A stretch of 64,000 nucleotides of DNA from Vreelandella neptunia (GCF_034479615.1 NZ_CP140255.1:992001-1056000); one strand, 5' to 3'. Counted from the first letter of the stretch, positions 7,614 to 16,979 are shown. Notes: generated from the letters alone by a model not told the origin. Program-made: numbers and translations.

Positions 7614-9248
7614 ATGAACGAGATACAGCCACTAAGACAATGGGCGATAGGGGTCGCTCTATGTCTCACGCTTACCCACAGCCCTTTAGGCATTAGCCAT
7701 GCGTATGCGGATTCAGCGCCATTGCAACAGGCGCTGAATCAACAAGTAAGCGCGGTGGAAGCGCACCCGTTGCCCATTGCTGAATTTTACCAACTGCGCG
7801 ATGGTCAGCCCGCTTGGCAGGCAGTCAGGGCGGTGGAATCACTGGTTGCCGCACTCAACAGCTTGGAAACCGACGGTTTAACGCCTGAGGATTACCATGC
7901 TGACAGGCTGCTTGATGAGTTTCAGCGCAGTCAGGCAAGCAGTGAATCCGCCCAGGCGGCGTTTGATATTAAAGCGACGCGGTCGCTACTGCTGGCGCTG
8001 GATCATCTAGAGCGCGGCAAGGTGAACCCGCGAGATGTCGAGCCCCAGTGGGATGCGCCACGCCCTGAACGTAGCTACTCTCTGATGCGCGTTGTGCATG
8101 CCGTCGATGATTATGCGCTTGATAACGCTATCGCGCTGGCCCGGCCTTCATCAGCGGCATATCAACAGTTGCGCGACGCTTTGAAGCAGCATTATCAACT
8201 GGTTAACTTGGGGAGCGTGCCCTACTTGGACGCGCGGGATGAGTCGCTTCGGCCTGGGGATGAAGACGACGATGTGAGCGTGCTGCGTCAACGGTTAGCG
8301 CTGTGGGGTGAGGCTGATTTACAGGTAGCTGACAGCAGTGCTTATCCCATGATTGGGGTACAGGCGGCGTCTAATCGGCGCATCTTTGACGCACCGCTGG
8401 AAGCCGCTGTGAGACGTTTTCAGCGCCGTCATCTGCTACAGGAGGATGGTGTGGTAGGCGAACAAACTCGCCTGGCGTTGAACACCTCGGTGGCGTCGCG
8501 AATCGATCAGCTGCGGGTCAATTTAGAACGCGCGCGGTGGATCCGTCCGATGCAGTCTTCCGAGCCACGGGTATGGGTTGATATTGCAGGCTACCGGATG
8601 CACTACGTGCGTCCTAACGGACAGCACTGGGATGCCCGTGTAGTGGTAGGAACGCCGCGTCGTGAGACGCCGATTATCCATTCCACGATCAGCCATTTAA
8701 CCATTAATCCTTCCTGGACAATCCCACCGACGATTATGCGCGAGGATGTATTGCCCCAGGTGCGTGCCGATATCGACTACTTGGCGCGTAAAAATATCCA
8801 GGTGATTAGTCCCATGGGCGAACCGCTCGCTGCAGAGGAGATCGACTGGCAGCGCCCTGGCGGCGTTATGTTGCGCCAAGTGGCGGGTGCGGGTAATCCG
8901 CTAGGTCGCGTCGTGGTGCGGTTTCCCAACGATGACATGATCTATTTGCACGACACCCCTGCGCGTGGCTTGTTCCGGCGCGATCAGCGTGCACTCAGTT
9001 CAGGTTGTATTCGGGTTGAAGGTGTGGCTGAGCTGGCGCAAATGCTGCTGCAAGATACCGGCAGTCGTTACCAAATGAGTTCGCTGTTAAATGGGGGGAG
9101 TGATCGTAATGTGAACTTATCCCAGCGTATACCCATTGCACTGCATTACTTAACCGCGTGGCCGAATGCGGAAGGTGAAGTGGAGTTTAGGCCTGATATC
9201 TACCGCCGTGATGCAGCGCTACTGGCCGCCCTGCAGCGGCCAGTTTAG
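7614..9248 (+). CDS. L,D-transpeptidase with peptidoglycan-binding domain (YcbB/LdtD-like)
   Basis: A 544-residue exported enzyme with an N-terminal signal region. A helical scaffold domain covers roughly residues 60-190, a peptidoglycan-binding domain (AAVRRFQRRHLLQEDGVVGE) lies around 260-285, and the YkuD catalytic domain follows from about 315. The catalytic signature is ALSSGCIRVEG with Cys465, preceded by IYLHDTPARGLF. LdtD-like enzymes form 3-3 cross-links in the murein and matter under envelope stress. Start chosen at the ATG with AAGGAGAGG upstream. A miniature mobile element has inserted just downstream of the stop. Confidence 0.9.
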   Translation: MNEIQPLRQWAIGVALCLTLTHSPLGISHAYADSAPLQQALNQQVSAVEAHPLPIAEFYQLRDGQPAWQAVRAVESLVAALNSLETDGLTPEDYHADRLLDEFQRSQASSESAQAAFDIKATRSLLLALDHLERGKVNPRDVEPQWDAPRPERSYSLMRVVHAVDDYALDNAIALARPSSAAYQQLRDALKQHYQLVNLGSVPYLDARDESLRPGDEDDDVSVLRQRLALWGEADLQVADSSAYPMIGVQAASNRRIFDAPLEAAVRRFQRRHLLQEDGVVGEQTRLALNTSVASRIDQLRVNLERARWIRPMQSSEPRVWVDIAGYRMHYVRPNGQHWDARVVVGTPRRETPIIHSTISHLTINPSWTIPPTIMREDVLPQVRADIDYLARKNIQVISPMGEPLAAEEIDWQRPGGVMLRQVAGAGNPLGRVVVRFPNDDMIYLHDTPARGLFRRDQRALSSGCIRVEGVAELAQMLLQDTGSRYQMSSLLNGGSDRNVNLSQRIPIALHYLTAWPNAEGEVEFRPDIYRRDAALLAALQRPV

Positions 9249-9260
9249 ATAGGTGAAAAT

Positions 9261-9524
9261 ATCGTAAGGGTTCTTCGTCATTCAGTGTGGAATTATTTCT
9301 GACAGCCTGACAGTTAACCTGTGGGAGGGAGCTTTAGCTCGCGACCGTTTAGGCTGCCAGCCTGACAACATCGGGATACCTTCGGTACCCTTCGCCGAAG
9401 TGTCGGACTACCACTGTAAGCGGCCTCCCAGAACAGACAGTTGGCTTGGTGGTTTGTGTCTGAACCGTGAGAAATGTGCCGGTTAATACTAAATCCACTG
9501 TAGATGACGAATAACCATCGTAAG
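9261..9524. mobile_element. miniature non-autonomous element (copy A), ISL3-like ends, with 8-bp target duplication
   Basis: The element proper is 9269-9516 (248 bases) and has no coding capacity. Its left end reads GGTTCTTCGTCATTCAGTG and the right end, reverse complemented, GGTTATTCGTCATCTACAGTG, an imperfect terminal inverted repeat of about 25 bases. It is flanked on both sides by the identical octamer ATCGTAAG (9261-9268 and 9517-9524). Ends starting GG-TCTTC and an 8-bp duplication are features of the ISL3 transposase family, so an ISL3 element elsewhere in the genome probably moves it. The interior, with GTGGGAGG and palindromic blocks, is shared with copy B at 32407-32604. Confidence 0.85.
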
Positions 9525-9530
9525 CCAATG

Positions 9531-9558
9531 CAAAACACCGCCTAGTGGCGGTGTTTTG
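9531..9558. terminator. bidirectional rho-independent terminator
   Basis: CAAAACACCGCC-TAGT-GGCGGTGTTTTG, a 12-bp perfect stem with A and T runs at the two sides. It lies between the convergent L,D-transpeptidase and M23 peptidase genes and can serve both. Confidence 0.88.
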
Positions 9559-9590
9559 CGTTTGAGTTTCCGGTGGCTATAAAGCGGTCG

Positions 9591-11303
9591 CTAGTCGTCG
9601 CTTTCCTGCTGATAATTAGCCACGCTAACCGGCCCTGTTTCGCCGCTTTCCAGTGTGGCTAATATTGGCGCTGCTTGGTTCTGGAACGCAATAAGCGTGT
9701 CGCCGCTCAAACTGGTGTTCTCGGGTAAGGGAACGGTCATCGCATTCACCGGCGAATTGTTAACGATGACTTCATAATGCAGATGTGGACCGGTGCTCCG
9801 GCCTGTGTTACCTGACAAGGCAATACGCTCTCCCATGGTCACGTGTTCACCTTGCTTCACCAGCGGGCGGGAGAGGTGCAGGTAGCGCGTCCGGTAGCCA
9901 TTGTCATGACGGACGACAATATAGCGTCCTGCGGCGTGATGGTTACTGACGCGCTCAACAACACCATTGGCGGGAGCCGTTACCGGCGTGCCAATGGGCA
10001 TAGCAAAGTCGGTGCCGTTATGGGGGCTAATGCGGCCAGTCACCGGGTGCTTCCGGCGTGGATTGAAACCTGAGCTTAACCGATAGCTGCCTTCAAACGG
10101 GTGGCGGGCAAAGGCGGGATCCAAACTTCCGCCCTCAGGGGTATAGAAATTATCGTCGTTGGCATTGCGCACTACGGTTAAGTCCATGCGTTCGCCGTCG
10201 TATTGCACCGCGAGTACGCGAGAATCAAGCGTTTCCCCATCGATCATGTCTGACTCGACTAGAACCTGGAAGCGATCACCGCGGCGGCTGTCACGCCGAA
10301 AATCGAGTTTCTTTTCGAGCAGCTTTGTTAGTTCCGTTACCGAGCCGCTGTTCAAGCCTGTTGCCTGGGCGGAGCGTGCAAAACTACCGCTGACGCTACC
10401 TGCATAGAGACGCTGAACAGGTTCGCCCTGGCGCTCTATAGTGGTAATGGCAAAGTGGTCTGCATCTTTCTCCAACAAAATGCCATCGCGGGTGTTTTTC
10501 ATCATCCGCAGCGATAGCAAGCGCCCATCTTCATCTAACTGGTAATCGAAACTATGCCCGGCGCGCCAATTAGTTAACATGCGCTGGTCGGGTAAATCTT
10601 CCAGTAGGGCCATCACTTCGCTGTAGCCAAGGCCTAGTTCATTCTGCGCCAGTACGGCAAACGTTTCGCCGGATTCGACAATATGTGTTTCCCATTCAGG
10701 TACAAACGGCTCTTCTGCCGCCAGCTCTAATTCCAGGAAAGAGATATCATCAAATAGCTCAACCCCGTAGTCCTCATAAGAAGTGGCATCGGCTATTTCC
10801 ACGGAGGAGGAGTCATCTACATCCAACATGCCACTGGATATCGTTCCCAGTACAATCGCCATATGCAGCGCGCCGTCATCAATACCGCTACTGGCTAGCG
10901 TTGTGGTGTTCAGTACTGCGGTATCGCTGCCCAAAACAGGTTGGTCTGCTATATCGGCTTCCGCACTAGATATATCGGCTTCCGCACTAGAAATGACGTC
11001 AAGATCAACGATCTCGGTTGCGGTGAGTTCACTGAGGGGGATATTTTCGCGGGTAGCGTCGAGGGCACGTGAGGCGCGGTCGATAGCTTCTGCCACCGGA
11101 GTGCGTTCCTGACGCAGGGAAGGAACACCCGGAGTAGAGTCGCTTGGAAGCGGTACCAGCACGCTTTCAAGCGGTGTGTTTATTTGATTTAAATCTTGGT
11201 ATGTCGTCAATAATTTTTGTGTGCCCAGCACTGTGACCATTGTGGCCACGGGTAACAGTAATAATTTATGCGTACGGGGCAGCGAATGGAGGATTCGCAA
11301 CAT
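9591..11303 (-). CDS. M23 family murein DD-endopeptidase (MepM/OapA-like)
   Basis: A 570-residue envelope protein anchored by an N-terminal hydrophobic segment (HKLLLLPVATMVTVLG). A long acidic, low-complexity linker covers about residues 45-200, a LysM/OapA-like region follows (ETHIVESGETFAVLAQNELG), then a lipoprotein/LytM-type middle, and the zinc peptidase domain lies near residues 425-540. Zinc ligands and catalytic residues are visible in HNGTDFAMP and HLHYEV. MepM-type enzymes cut D-Ala-mDAP cross-links during wall growth. The linker contains an exact in-frame duplication of SSAEADI. The gene is monocistronic, ending in a bidirectional terminator. Confidence 0.9.
   Translation of the reverse strand: MLRILHSLPRTHKLLLLPVATMVTVLGTQKLLTTYQDLNQINTPLESVLVPLPSDSTPGVPSLRQERTPVAEAIDRASRALDATRENIPLSELTATEIVDLDVISSAEADISSAEADIADQPVLGSDTAVLNTTTLASSGIDDGALHMAIVLGTISSGMLDVDDSSSVEIADATSYEDYGVELFDDISFLELELAAEEPFVPEWETHIVESGETFAVLAQNELGLGYSEVMALLEDLPDQRMLTNWRAGHSFDYQLDEDGRLLSLRMMKNTRDGILLEKDADHFAITTIERQGEPVQRLYAGSVSGSFARSAQATGLNSGSVTELTKLLEKKLDFRRDSRRGDRFQVLVESDMIDGETLDSRVLAVQYDGERMDLTVVRNANDDNFYTPEGGSLDPAFARHPFEGSYRLSSGFNPRRKHPVTGRISPHNGTDFAMPIGTPVTAPANGVVERVSNHHAAGRYIVVRHDNGYRTRYLHLSRPLVKQGEHVTMGERIALSGNTGRSTGPHLHYEVIVNNSPVNAMTVPLPENTSLSGDTLIAFQNQAAPILATLESGETGPVSVANYQQESDD
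10950..10991. repeat. two exact tandem copies of a 21-bp unit inside the M23 peptidase gene
   Basis: Units at 10950-10970 and 10971-10991 are identical. They add seven residues (SSAEADI) in frame to the acidic linker, consistent with recent slippage. Confidence 0.95.
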
Positions 11304-11722
11304 GGGTAAATGGACCGCCGAGTTCGTGATTAAAAGTAACTATAAAGTGAATAAACCCGGAAACCATACCCCATGAAGGCGGGAGTGCATAGACTGTATA
11401 TCTATACATAAAATGTAATTAAATACAAAAATGGTAACAATAGATAGAGATTACTATTTATAAACACCGTTTGCTAACAAATGTAACCAATAGAGCGTGC
11501 TAACTAAATATTCTGAGTGCACTATAGACGAAAACTATGTTTTTAAAAACTCAAATATAACCTGTGTCGAATATTTTTCTGCCGCTAGCCGCTAATCTTA
11601 AGCATTTTACAAGCATGGGCGGAAGTGTTGGCTGTTTCCTGGCATCCTAGCCATGTTTTCGAACACAAGTTTTTTCGAACATTAAGCGCATTGTTTCGCT
11701 GTATTGCGTTGAGGAAATCGAA
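11304..11722. other. AT-rich divergent intergenic region
   Basis: About 420 bases, clearly AT-richer than the flanking genes, separate the M23 peptidase gene from the divergent LysR gene and must hold both promoters. The only structure I find is a direct repeat of TTTTCGAACA at 11656-11665 and 11672-11681, centred 16 bases apart just upstream of the LysR start. It could be an autoregulatory site. I see no open reading frame or RNA gene here. Confidence 0.5.
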
Positions 11723-12646
11723 ATGTCCCGGGTAACACTTTCACAATGGCAAATGCTGGCTGCCGTGGTTGACCACGGTGGGTTTGCGCGTGCGGCAGAG
11801 GCGGTACATAAAAGCCCCTCCACATTGAACCATGCCGTTCATAAGTTAGAAGAGCAGTTAGGTGTCCAGGTGTTGGAGCCCATTGGCCGACAAGTGCGTT
11901 TAACTGAAGCGGGCGAGCTGCTGCTTCGGCGTGCGCGTCAATTAATAGAGAGCGCGGCGTCACTGGAAGATGTCGCTACCCGGCTGGCCGCGGGCTTAGA
12001 AGCAGAAGTGGTGTTGGCAATCGATCAGGTGTTTCCTGCCGCCGCCCAAGCCAAAGCGTTAGAACGCTTTTCTGAGACATTCCCCCAAGTACGTGTTCAG
12101 TTACACGAAAGTGTGCTCAATGGTGGCATTGAAATGCTTTACGATGGCCGCGCAGACTTGGTGGTCTCCGGGATTGAGGCGCAGGGCTTCTTGGGCGAGC
12201 CGTTAGTAACCGTGCGTTTTGTTGCGGTGGCGCATCCCCAGCATGCGCTGCACCAGTTGGGTCGCTCGTTGGATCTGCGCGATTTGGCCCAGCATCGGCA
12301 GTTGGTAGTGCGTGATTCAGCACTGCGCCAATCAACTAACGCTGGCTGGTTAAAAGCTGAACAGCGCTGGACCGTCAGTCACCTAAACACCTCGCTGGAT
12401 ATGCTAAGGCGTGGTCTAGGCTTTGCCTGGATGCCGGAAACCCGCATTGCTGATGAGTTAAAAAGCGGTCAATTAAAGCCGCTGCCCCTGCCAGCGGGCG
12501 GTATTCGTGAAGTGCCGATTCAGATGATATTTCGCGACCGTGATCGGGCAGGGCCTGCGGCCCATGCGATGGCCGCCGCTCTGAAACAAGCTGTGGTAAG
12601 CGAGTGCGCGCTGCATGATTCGACTGACTCGAATGAAAGGCCGTAA
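11723..12646 (+). CDS. LysR family transcriptional regulator
   Basis: A 307-residue LysR-type regulator. The winged helix-turn-helix occupies residues 1-60 (AAVVDHGGFARAAEAVHKSP), followed by the linker helix and a periplasmic-binding-like effector domain from about residue 90. LysR proteins act as tetramers and usually control a divergent or adjacent gene. The downstream neighbour on the same strand is a glutathionyl-hydroquinone reductase gene 88 bases away, so regulation of quinone detoxification is a reasonable guess but not shown. A repeated TTTTCGAACA motif lies just upstream. Confidence 0.88.
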   Translation: MSRVTLSQWQMLAAVVDHGGFARAAEAVHKSPSTLNHAVHKLEEQLGVQVLEPIGRQVRLTEAGELLLRRARQLIESAASLEDVATRLAAGLEAEVVLAIDQVFPAAAQAKALERFSETFPQVRVQLHESVLNGGIEMLYDGRADLVVSGIEAQGFLGEPLVTVRFVAVAHPQHALHQLGRSLDLRDLAQHRQLVVRDSALRQSTNAGWLKAEQRWTVSHLNTSLDMLRRGLGFAWMPETRIADELKSGQLKPLPLPAGGIREVPIQMIFRDRDRAGPAAHAMAAALKQAVVSECALHDSTDSNERP

Positions 12647-12734
12647 AACATCCGCTTGAGCCTCCCTGAAGCGGGCGTATGCTGAAAAAAGTAACGCGAT
12701 ATAAGACCCCAAAAGACTTTTCAGGAGACGCCTC

Positions 12735-13745
12735 ATGGGATTGCTTGTAAACGGCAAATGGCAAGATCAGTGGTATGACACCAAAAAACACGGCGGCGAG
12801 TTTGTACGCGAATCCGCTCAGTTACGCGATTGGGTGGGTGACCAGCCCGAAACAGAGGGTGACTGCTACCCAGCGGAAAAAGAGCGTTACCATTTATATG
12901 TCTCGCTCGCCTGCCCCTGGGCGCATCGAGCGCTGATTATGCGTAAGCTGAAAGGGCTGGAGCCAATGATCGGCACTTCCCATGTTAGCCCCTTAATGCT
13001 CGACCAAGGCTGGACGTACAACCAGGACGAAGGTGCCAGCGGCGACCCCATTAACGGCGTCGACTTTCACCACCAGCTGTATACCATGACCGACCCACAC
13101 TATACCGGTCGTGTCACCGTGCCCGTGCTATGGGACAAGCAGCGCAGCGCCATCGTAAATAATGAGTCTGCGGATCTATTGCGTATGTTTAACCATGCGT
13201 TTGATGAGTTGACCGGCAATGATTTGGATTTTTACCCAGAAGACCTGCGTGGCGTCATTGATGATGTAAACGCCGATGTCTACGACCATATTAATAACGG
13301 TGTCTATAAATCAGGCTTTGCCACTGAGCAGGCGGTTTATGAGAAGCATGTGAAGGCACTGTTTGACGCGCTAGAGCGTATGGAAGCGCGTTTGGCCGAA
13401 CATCGTTACCTAGCAGGAGAGTGGTTAACCGAAGCAGATATCCGTCTGTTTACGACGCTGATCCGTTTTGATGCGGTTTACTATGGTCATTTCAAATGCA
13501 ACTTTAAGCGCATTGAGGATTATCCCAACCTTGCCAATTACGTGAGGGAAATCTATCAGTGGCCCGGGGTGGCTGAGACCGTCAATATGGATCACATCAA
13601 ACGCCACTACTATTATAGCCACGACACAATTAACCCGACGCGGATTGTGCCAGCAGGTCCACTGCTCGATTTTCAGCGGCCCCATGACCGCGAGCGTTTG
13701 CCGGGCAAGGGTGTACGGCGTAAACAGGCTAGTAGAGAGGTATAA
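12735..13745 (+). CDS. yqjG: glutathionyl-hydroquinone reductase (omega-type GST)
   Basis: A 336-residue cytosolic enzyme of the Xi/omega glutathione transferase class. The active-site motif CPWAHR starts at Cys60, within a thioredoxin-like domain. The C-terminal helical domain runs from about residue 190 and contains the typical AGEWLTEADIRLF segment. These enzymes reduce glutathionyl-hydroquinones to hydroquinones using glutathione, recycling quinone adducts. Length matches YqjG/PcpF. Start is supported by a good upstream AGGAGA. A strong terminator follows the gene, so it is probably transcribed alone or with the LysR gene. Confidence 0.92.
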   Translation: MGLLVNGKWQDQWYDTKKHGGEFVRESAQLRDWVGDQPETEGDCYPAEKERYHLYVSLACPWAHRALIMRKLKGLEPMIGTSHVSPLMLDQGWTYNQDEGASGDPINGVDFHHQLYTMTDPHYTGRVTVPVLWDKQRSAIVNNESADLLRMFNHAFDELTGNDLDFYPEDLRGVIDDVNADVYDHINNGVYKSGFATEQAVYEKHVKALFDALERMEARLAEHRYLAGEWLTEADIRLFTTLIRFDAVYYGHFKCNFKRIEDYPNLANYVREIYQWPGVAETVNMDHIKRHYYYSHDTINPTRIVPAGPLLDFQRPHDRERLPGKGVRRKQASREV

Positions 13746-13790
13746 ATAGGTCGGGTATCGCCAAGCGATGCCCATCAAATAAGCCCATCA

Positions 13791-13822
13791 AAAAAGGGCC
13801 GCCCAATTGGGTGGCCCTTTTT
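13791..13822. terminator. bidirectional rho-independent terminator
   Basis: AAGGGCCGCCC-AATT-GGGTGGCCCTT with A and T runs flanking. It sits between the convergent hydroquinone reductase and PRC-barrel genes. Confidence 0.88.
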
Positions 13823-13879
13823 AATAGCGTTACGATTTTTGGCTAGCGCTAGGATATTCCTAAACGCTGCAAATTATCG

Positions 13880-14383
13880 TTAACCATTATCATCGATATC
13901 TAATGCTTCACGGGTACGCTGCCAAGCGCTTTCAGCACCTTCTTGTGTGGTTTGCCAAGCGTCGCGAGCGTTCGCTTTGGTCTGTTCCCACCACTCGTTG
14001 TTATAAGCGGGGAAACCTTCTACCTCTTCCTGGCTGGCTTCGACCATGATGCGATGTTCTGTATCACCGTCGGCTTCCGTTTCGGTTTCGAGGGTGAAGT
14101 AATCGGTATCTACAACGATCTCGCGACCACCGAGGCCCAATACTGAACCGCTTTCGATCACAATCGCGGTAATGCGCATCTCTTCATCAAACAGGATGTC
14201 ATCGACGTCGCCAATCTCTTCACCGGAACCGCCAGCAAAATAGACTTCTGCATCGAGAATATCATCGGCAGAATACATGCCTTGGGGTTCGTTGGATGCA
14301 TTGGCACTCATGGCGACGCTGCCCATTAAGGCCGTGCCGATAGCGGTTGTCAAAATCGTCTTTGTTAAAGTCGTCTTACGCAT
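13880..14383 (-). CDS. exported PRC-barrel domain protein
   Basis: A 167-residue protein with a signal peptide ending near residue 29 (VAMSANA). A PRC-barrel follows at about residues 35-115, with the typical IGDVDDILFDEEMRITAIV strand pattern. The C-terminal tail is acidic and Trp-rich (repeats resembling AWQTTQEGAESAWQ). PRC-barrels bind protein partners or RNA; exported versions in halophiles are often linked to osmotic or envelope stress, but the function is unknown. It is followed upstream on the same strand by a CsbD-type stress gene, about 110 bases away. Confidence 0.82.
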   Translation of the reverse strand: MRKTTLTKTILTTAIGTALMGSVAMSANASNEPQGMYSADDILDAEVYFAGGSGEEIGDVDDILFDEEMRITAIVIESGSVLGLGGREIVVDTDYFTLETETEADGDTEHRIMVEASQEEVEGFPAYNNEWWEQTKANARDAWQTTQEGAESAWQRTREALDIDDNG

Positions 14384-14491
14384 AGCATCTCTCCATGTGG
14401 CTACGATAGATGGTAGGCCGCCTATTGAGTGCGGATAAAATCGCCGACCTACTTAAAACGGAAACAGAGCATTGAAGGTGCAGTAAAAATG

Positions 14492-14689
14492 CTACTGCTT
14501 GTCAGCCCAGTCATCGGCTTGGCGCTCTGCTTCTTCGCGCTCAAGGCCATACTTTTGCTGAAGCTTGCCCACCAGCTGATCTTTCTTACCACCGATCTGA
14601 TCCAATTCATCGTCGGTAAGCTCGCCCCAGCTAGAACGTGCTTTGCCCTTCATCTCTTTCCATTTGCCTTCGATTTGATCCCAGTTCAT
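14492..14689 (-). CDS. CsbD family stress-response protein
   Basis: A 65-residue hydrophilic protein beginning MNWDQIEGKWKEMKGKARS, the conserved CsbD core (cf. E. coli YjbJ). CsbD proteins are abundant small proteins induced by general stress; their biochemical role is not established. The gene lies just upstream of the PRC-barrel gene on the same strand, and both are typical stress genes. A second, unrelated-looking CsbD protein is encoded at 52445. Confidence 0.9.
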   Translation of the reverse strand: MNWDQIEGKWKEMKGKARSSWGELTDDELDQIGGKKDQLVGKLQQKYGLEREEAERQADDWADKQ

Positions 14690-15221
14690 TGCGTCGCTCC
14701 TTGAGAATAGTGAACTTGATTAGGCACTTTCCAGGTTAGACCATATGTGCATGAGTGCAAGTCCTTGTTCCAATGTGGTGTAAGTTAAAAGTACTGGTCA
14801 GACGCCAAATGCAATGGTAGGATGCGCCCTCCTCGCATGTGTTGACCCCTCCATCACGACGGTAAGCGTTTAACTGCATAGTTATTAATGAGTAGATGTT
14901 GATAGTTATATGTAGTGTCGCTTGCGGGAACATCTCGCCAATTGCTAGATGTTCATTGCTGTGTAGATGGCGCGCCTCCAGTATTTCACCACACGGGTGA
15001 AATCGGCGCAGAAGGTCGCCACAACGGTTGGCCCGCTAATGCGTTGTTTGCCAACCGGATGCTAGGTGCGACCGGCGTCTCCGACTCCACTGATGGCTTT
15101 GACCGCTATGGCGGTGCCTGTTATCGACGATGACCACACGTTATGTCGTTGTACGATGACTGAGTCAGAGACGCTTATGATGTTTTTTGCCGGTACTTGC
15201 CGGCCTACCAAGGTGTGATTA
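14690..15221. other. intergenic region with structured deaD leader
   Basis: About 530 bases separate the CsbD gene from deaD. The right half contains several short inverted repeats, for example TTTCACC/GGGTGAAA near 14990 and GTTGGC/GCCAAC at 15027-15054. Long structured leaders are known for cold-shock helicase genes, so this may be a regulated 5' UTR. Open frames here lack family-like content and I do not call them genes. Confidence 0.4.
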
Positions 15222-16937
15222 ATGACCTCGACTTCTGTCGCCTCGCCGAGCTTCGGCGATCTGGCTCTTTTGCCTGCCGTTCTGTCTGCTGTTGAATCAC
15301 AGGGCTACCTAGTTCCCTCGCCGATTCAGGCGCAAACCATTCCTGCGCTGCTTGAAGGCCGCGATATGCTGGGCCAGGCCCAGACGGGTACCGGCAAAAC
15401 CGCAGCGTTTGCATTACCGTTACTGTCACGTTTAGAACTAACTCGCCGCGAGCCGCAGGTGTTGGTAATGGCACCAACCCGCGAGCTTGCTCAGCAAGTA
15501 GCTGCCTCGTTTAGTAAGTATGGCCAAAACCTGAAAGGTCTCGAAGTGGCGACCCTATGCGGTGGTCAAGAGTACCGTGAGCAGTTGGGCGCCCTTAAGC
15601 GTGGTGCGCAAGTAGTAGTAGGCACCCCAGGCCGTATTATTGATCACCTGGATCGCGGTAGCCTGAAGCTTGATGGCCTCTCCGCCCTGGTGCTGGATGA
15701 AGCTGATGAAATGTTGCGCATGGGCTTTATCGACGACGTAAAACGCGTGGTCGCCGATACCCCGAAAGATGCTCAGCGCGTGTTCTTCTCGGCGACACTG
15801 CCGACTGAGATTGAGCGCATCGTTAACCGTTACTTGGTTAACCCTGTGAAAGTTGCGATTGAGTCGGGCACCACGACCGGCGAAAACATCGAACAGCGCA
15901 TTGTCCGCGTTGACGGTGGCGCTAAGCTTGAAGCGCTTTCGCGCATTCTTGAAGTCGAGCCGGTTGATGGGGCCATCGTCTTTGTGCGTACCCGTGCAGC
16001 TTGTACCACGCTCGTTGAGCAGTTGACTGCTCGTGGCGTTAACGCCGCTGGCCTATCGGGTGATCTTGATCAGAGCCTGCGTGAGCGCACTATTACACGC
16101 TTGAAGCGCGGCAAAGTCGACGTGCTGATCGCTACCGATGTAGCTGCCCGTGGTCTTGACGTGTCGCGCATCACTCACGTTATCAACTACGATCTGCCTC
16201 AGGATGCAGAAGCTTACACGCACCGTATCGGTCGTACCGGTCGTGCGGGTCGTAGCGGTATCGCGATTACCTTTGCTGGCTTCCGTGAAGGCCGCAAAGT
16301 CGGCTGGATGGAGCAGGCGACTGGTCAGAAAATGACCGAAATGCCGCTGCCTGACGAAGCCGCTATTCGTGCCCACCGCGATGACGTCTTCTATCAGCGT
16401 GTCACTGCCTCCCTGACCAAGGGTGCAGAAGAGCAGCGTGCGCTGATTGAGCGTCTGATCGAAGAGGGCCATGACCCGATCGAGCTGACCTGTGCGTTTG
16501 CCGCGATGGCTCGCGCTGACGAAGCGCCTATCGGTCGCCTACAGGCGCCGCGCAAAGAGAAGCCCATGCGTGAAGGTGCGTCTGGTGGTAAACCGGGTGC
16601 ACGCCGCGAACGCACTGGCGCGCCGACTGAAGGCATGACACGCTACCGCGTATCGGTTGGCCATAAAGATGGCGTCAAGCCTGGTCAACTAGTTGGTGCC
16701 CTCGCCAACGAAGGTGGCATTGAAGGCGCGCGTATCGGTCGTATCGATATTCGCAACGCTTTCTCTGTGGTCGAACTGCCGAGCGGCTTGCCCTCGACGA
16801 TTCTGACCAAGATGGCCCGTGCCCGTGTGGCTGGCCGTCCGCTGGAAATCAGCGAAGACAGCGCACCGGCTGAGCGCGCCCCGCGCCGTCGTCGTGACGA
16901 AGGCGATGCGCCGGTTCGTCGTCGCGAACGCGCATAA
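15222..16937 (+). CDS. deaD: DEAD-box ATP-dependent RNA helicase DeaD/CsdA
   Basis: A 571-residue helicase with all core motifs in order: Q motif near residue 37, AQTGTGKT (Walker A), PTRELA, TPGR, DEAD (in LVLDEADEM), SAT, ATDVAARGLD and HRIGRTGRAGR. The C-terminus carries the DbpA/CsdA-type RNA-binding fold (YRVSVGHKDGVKPGQLVGAL) and ends in an Arg-rich tail. It unwinds RNA during cold adaptation, ribosome assembly and mRNA turnover. It is somewhat shorter than E. coli CsdA. A strong terminator follows within 60 bases. Confidence 0.93.
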   Translation: MTSTSVASPSFGDLALLPAVLSAVESQGYLVPSPIQAQTIPALLEGRDMLGQAQTGTGKTAAFALPLLSRLELTRREPQVLVMAPTRELAQQVAASFSKYGQNLKGLEVATLCGGQEYREQLGALKRGAQVVVGTPGRIIDHLDRGSLKLDGLSALVLDEADEMLRMGFIDDVKRVVADTPKDAQRVFFSATLPTEIERIVNRYLVNPVKVAIESGTTTGENIEQRIVRVDGGAKLEALSRILEVEPVDGAIVFVRTRAACTTLVEQLTARGVNAAGLSGDLDQSLRERTITRLKRGKVDVLIATDVAARGLDVSRITHVINYDLPQDAEAYTHRIGRTGRAGRSGIAITFAGFREGRKVGWMEQATGQKMTEMPLPDEAAIRAHRDDVFYQRVTASLTKGAEEQRALIERLIEEGHDPIELTCAFAAMARADEAPIGRLQAPRKEKPMREGASGGKPGARRERTGAPTEGMTRYRVSVGHKDGVKPGQLVGALANEGGIEGARIGRIDIRNAFSVVELPSGLPSTILTKMARARVAGRPLEISEDSAPAERAPRRRRDEGDAPVRRRERA

Positions 16938-16979
16938 GGATTAATCAGCTGCCGCCAAGCGGCAACTGAGGACATCTCA

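Noticed and set aside
14915-15133. 72-codon frame upstream of deaD
   Set aside because: No family-like content or ribosome-binding site; overlaps leader hairpins.
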